A DNA stretch of 64,000 nucleotides from 0-14-0-80-60-11 sp049322355. Lineage in GTDB: Bacteria > Desulfobacterota > Desulfobaccia > Desulfobaccales > 0-14-0-80-60-11. Position 1 is the stretch's first letter. Every line of letters starts with the position of its first letter. The notes under the pieces are model-generated. The model did no database searches, was not told the DNA's origin, and saw nothing but the letters and a program-made list of their open reading frames with translations. A program made the position numbers and the translations under genes. The stretch covers positions 1-64,000 of the forward strand of contig JBMORG010000001.1 in NCBI GenBank assembly GCA_049322355.1, written 5' to 3'. Shown here piece after piece: positions 61,464 to 64,000 of this stretch.

Positions 61464-62978
61464 ATGGATGTGACCCGTGCGAATGGTAGCAGCCTCACCC
61501 TGTCTCAACTCGAATCGCACCTTTGGGAAGCAGCCAACATTCTGCGCGGACCGGTTGATGCCGCCGACTTCAAGACCTACGTTTTTCCCCTCCTCTTTTT
61601 TAAGCGCATTTCTGACGTACACGATGAGGAGTACCAAGCGGCATTGTCTGAGTCGGGAGGGGACGAAGAGTATGCCAGGTTCCCTCAAAATTACCGCTTT
61701 CAAGTCCCAGAAGATTGTCATTGGCGCGATGTCCGGGCGGTGACGACCAATGTTGGTCAGGCCTTCCAAACTGCCATGCGTGGTATTGAAACCGCAAACC
61801 CGGAAACGCTTTATGCTATCTTCGGCGATGCCCAGTGGACGAACAAGGACCGTCTCTCTGACACGCTATTGCGTGACCTAATTGAGCATTTCTCCCGGAT
61901 CAACTTGGGCAACGAAGCGGCGCAGGCCGACATCCTCGGACAGTCTTACGAATATCTCATAAAAAAGTTTGCTGATCTCACCAATAAGAAGGCAGGAGAG
62001 TTTTACACCCCGCGTTCGGTTGTCCGGCTAATGGTAAACATCCTTGATCCCCAAGAGAGTGAATCTATCTATGATCCCGCTTGTGGCACCGGAGGGATGC
62101 TATTAGAGGCGATACACCATGTTCGAGAGCACCACGGTGACGACCGTACTCTCTGGGGCAGGCTTTCGGGCCAGGAAAAGAATCTGACCACCGCCGCCAT
62201 TGCCCGCATGAATCTTTTTCTACATGGGGCTGCTGATTTCAATATCGTGCGCGGCGATACATTGCGAAATCCAGCTTTTTTTTCAGGCGATAATCTCGCC
62301 ACTTTCGACTGCGTCATCGCCAATCCGCCATTCTCCCTTGAAAAGTGGGGAGAGGAAGTCTGGGCCAGTGATCCCTTTGGTCGGAACTTCGCCGGCATGC
62401 CCCCGGCTAAGAGTGGCGACTTCGCCTGGGTCCAGCACATGATTAAATCCATGGCACCGAAAACTGGCCGCATGGCGGTAGTCCTGCCCCACGGGGTTCT
62501 GTTTCGCATGGGGGCCGAAGGCAAGATTCGCCAAGAACTTCTCAACATGGACCTTCTCGAAGCCGTTATCGGCCTTGGACCAAATCTCTTTTATGGCACC
62601 GGCCTCGCAGCCTGCATTCTGGTCTTCCGCCGGCGTAAAGCACTGGAGCGCAAGAACAAGGTACATATCATTGACGCTTCTCGGGAGTTCAAGAAAGGCC
62701 GGGCCCAGAACGAATTACTCCCGGAACACGTTGACCGCATTTATCGGTTGTACCAGGATTATGCCAATGTCGATGGGGTTGCCCGAGTGGTCAACCTGGA
62801 GGAGATCGCATCAAACGATTACAACCTCAATATTCCCCGCTATGTTGAGCCCAAAGTGGAACACGAGGTGCTCACGGTGGAGGAGGCCAAGGGACATCTG
62901 CGGCTTAGCGCTGATGGGGCCTTTGAGGCAGAGGAAAAACTCATCAGCCTGCTCAAGAGCGAGGGGCTTCTGACTTAA
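61464..62978 (+). CDS. hsdM: Type I restriction-modification methyltransferase HsdM
   Basis: 504 residues. The N-terminal HsdM helical domain (LESHLWEAANILRG, TYVFPLLFFKRISD) precedes the N6-adenine methylase core, with SAM motif DPACGTGGMLLEA near residue 204 and catalytic NPPF near 287. KKAGEFYTPRSVVRLM is the typical start of that core. GAGGA precedes ATG 61464. hsdS and hsdR are not in the window and should follow the DUF262 gene. It is the first cargo gene of E1. Confidence 0.93.
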   Translation: MDVTRANGSSLTLSQLESHLWEAANILRGPVDAADFKTYVFPLLFFKRISDVHDEEYQAALSESGGDEEYARFPQNYRFQVPEDCHWRDVRAVTTNVGQAFQTAMRGIETANPETLYAIFGDAQWTNKDRLSDTLLRDLIEHFSRINLGNEAAQADILGQSYEYLIKKFADLTNKKAGEFYTPRSVVRLMVNILDPQESESIYDPACGTGGMLLEAIHHVREHHGDDRTLWGRLSGQEKNLTTAAIARMNLFLHGAADFNIVRGDTLRNPAFFSGDNLATFDCVIANPPFSLEKWGEEVWASDPFGRNFAGMPPAKSGDFAWVQHMIKSMAPKTGRMAVVLPHGVLFRMGAEGKIRQELLNMDLLEAVIGLGPNLFYGTGLAACILVFRRRKALERKNKVHIIDASREFKKGRAQNELLPEHVDRIYRLYQDYANVDGVARVVNLEEIASNDYNLNIPRYVEPKVEHEVLTVEEAKGHLRLSADGAFEAEEKLISLLKSEGLLT

Positions 62979-63030
62979 TTGCAACGACGAGCATGGAACC
63001 TGAAATTACCTAAGGGGTTGTCACGGAAAT

Positions 63031-64000
63031 ATGAGAGACGCACAAAAACCTGACCATATTAGCCTTAATACGCTTATTGGAAGACTCAAGGAAGGACGGT
63101 TCGTTATTCCAGACTTCCAGCGCGAATTTGAATGGCGCCCTTGGGACATCCGGGACTTGATGCGCTCCATTTTTCTCGACTATTACATCGGTAGTCTTCT
63201 CCTGTGGAAAGGCAAGAAAGAGAACTTCGCAGCTCTCTCGTGTCAAGCGATTCATGGGTTCGAGGGAGAAGAGAGACCCGAATCCATCGTGCTCGATGGC
63301 CAGCAGCGCCTCACTGCGATGTATTACGCCTTTCTCGCACCCGATGTTCCACTACCTCACCGGGCCAGTCGCGCCTTTTATTTCATCAATATTGAGAAAT
63401 TCATGGCTGAGGTATACGACGAGGCCTTTGGCTACGATTGGCTTTCACGCCGATGGTTGAAAATCCTCGGTAACCGGGAGGCCCAATATGCGGACCATAT
63501 CTTCCCTCTATCGGTCGTAGGTGCAGGTGGGCGTGATCTGTGGAAATGGATAGATGGTTATGAGAAGTTTTGGCTTAGAAAAGCATCGGAAGCGGAATCC
63601 TCAGGCGATACAGCAAAATTCGTTGCCGCAACCCAGCATGCTGAAAATGCGATCGCCTTCGACGAACATCTCAGGGGGATCACTGAACAATACCAAATCT
63701 CTTACATAGAGCTGGATCAAGACCTCAGTATTGACAAGGTATGTGATATCTTCACGCAAATCAATAGCCGGGGTATTCGCCTCGACATTTTTGATCTCAT
63801 GAATGCGCTATTGAAGCCCAAAGACCTCAAACTCAAAAAAATGTGGCGTGACGCTGCTCCGCGTCTTGAGTTCGTCAATAGCGAGAAGATGAATGTCTAT
63901 ATCCTCCAAGTCATGTCCATCCTGAGACAAAATTACTGCTCGCCCAAGTACCTTTATTTTCTTCTCCCTGGTCAAGAGAAAACAGTCCGCAATCCGGATG
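63031..64000 (+). CDS. DUF262 (GmrSD-type) protein, cut by window end
   Basis: A frame open from ATG 63031 to the last base, at least 323 residues. Family motifs are clear: FVIPDFQREFEWRPWDI, YYIGSLLLW and the nucleotide-site motif VLDGQQRLTAMYY, then FTQINSRGIRLDIFDLM. DUF262 is the GTP/NTP-dependent N-terminal part of GmrSD and related defence nucleases that act on modified DNA. Whether a DUF1524 nuclease half follows cannot be seen. It lies 53 bases after hsdM, so it probably belongs to the same defence operon. Confidence 0.85.
   Translation, partial: MRDAQKPDHISLNTLIGRLKEGRFVIPDFQREFEWRPWDIRDLMRSIFLDYYIGSLLLWKGKKENFAALSCQAIHGFEGEERPESIVLDGQQRLTAMYYAFLAPDVPLPHRASRAFYFINIEKFMAEVYDEAFGYDWLSRRWLKILGNREAQYADHIFPLSVVGAGGRDLWKWIDGYEKFWLRKASEAESSGDTAKFVAATQHAENAIAFDEHLRGITEQYQISYIELDQDLSIDKVCDIFTQINSRGIRLDIFDLMNALLKPKDLKLKKMWRDAAPRLEFVNSEKMNVYILQVMSILRQNYCSPKYLYFLLPGQEKTVRNPD

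Larger units (their letters stand above)
52906..64000. mobile_element. Integrative element E1, PICI-like, with defence cargo (right end outside window)
   Basis: Beginning at the tRNA-Thr core, the element carries a P4-type integrase, an AlpA-like HTH gene, a primase-helicase, an iteron cluster, SSB-like, TerS-like and DUF5681-like genes, then hsdM and a DUF262 gene. No structural phage genes are seen. The order int-alpA-primase-origin-terS matches phage satellites of the PICI group. The right att site and rest of the cargo are beyond the window. Confidence 0.55.

Overview
ORGANISM. The window looks like a chromosome segment of a GC-rich, Gram-negative anaerobe, most likely a Desulfobacterota member (former deltaproteobacteria). 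This is inferred from an exosortase with VPLPA/PEP-CTERM substrates, GEMM-type leader RNAs, a YedF-like selenium/sulfur protein and an XrtA-type ATPase beside chain-length and BY-kinase genes. No 16S or marker gene is present, so the assignment is tentative. LAYOUT. (1) 1-700: end of an integrated element, marked by the 3' half of a tRNA-Leu(CAG), a terminator and an 11-bp tandem repeat. (2) 0.69-4.4 kb: chrB-chrA chromate operon, a small unknown gene and an MFS exporter. (3) 4.4-9 kb: a broken HAF-repeat gene and four secreted proteins on the minus strand, each ending in a VPLPGA-type sorting tail; two have structured leaders resembling c-di-GMP-I (GEMM) riboswitches fused to terminators. (4) 9.6-37 kb: one long plus-strand exopolysaccharide cluster. 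It holds nucleotide-sugar enzymes (one frameshifted), a phosphoglycosyl transferase of unusual domain order, a nucleotidyltransferase, an exosortase-EpsI fusion, a Wzz-like protein, an AAA ATPase, an Ig-like/BY-kinase fusion, a Wzm/Wzt exporter, eight glycosyltransferases, a Wzy/WaaL-like protein, an acyltransferase, a CapK-like protein and a secreted beta-propeller. A multi-stem RNA candidate lies upstream. Base composition is mosaic, with AT-rich islands beginning inside genes. (5) 37-42.2 kb: IS21-like end remnants, a YedF-like/metallo-beta-lactamase/LysR group, and a B12-radical-SAM gene with a TetR regulator. (6) 42.2-47 kb: a decayed IS1380 transposase, a tight sigma-like/unknown/ImmA-IrrE operon, and a complete IS5-family element with a TTAG target duplication. 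(7) 47.3-52.95 kb: integrative element E2 (HTH, primase-DUF927 helicase, GGACAATG iterons, two unknown genes, excisionase-like gene, integrase). (8) 52.9-64 kb: integrative element E1 (P4-type integrase, AlpA-like gene, primase-helicase, GGTTTCA iterons, SSB-like, TerS-like and DUF5681-like genes, then type I restriction-modification genes and a DUF262 protein cut by the window end). HOW THE PARTS FIT. The secreted VPLPGA-tailed proteins are the likely substrates of the exosortase in the polysaccharide cluster, and the leader RNAs suggest second-messenger control of that matrix. E2 and E1 meet at one tRNA-Thr(CGT) 3' fragment lying between their integrases, which suggests two elements integrated in tandem. 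Both place a primase-helicase directly before its own iteron cluster. E1 has no capsid genes but carries AlpA-, primase-, origin- and TerS-like parts plus defence genes, the plan of a phage satellite (PICI-like) island. This is the strongest candidate here for an undescribed system; the sigma/ImmA operon is the second.
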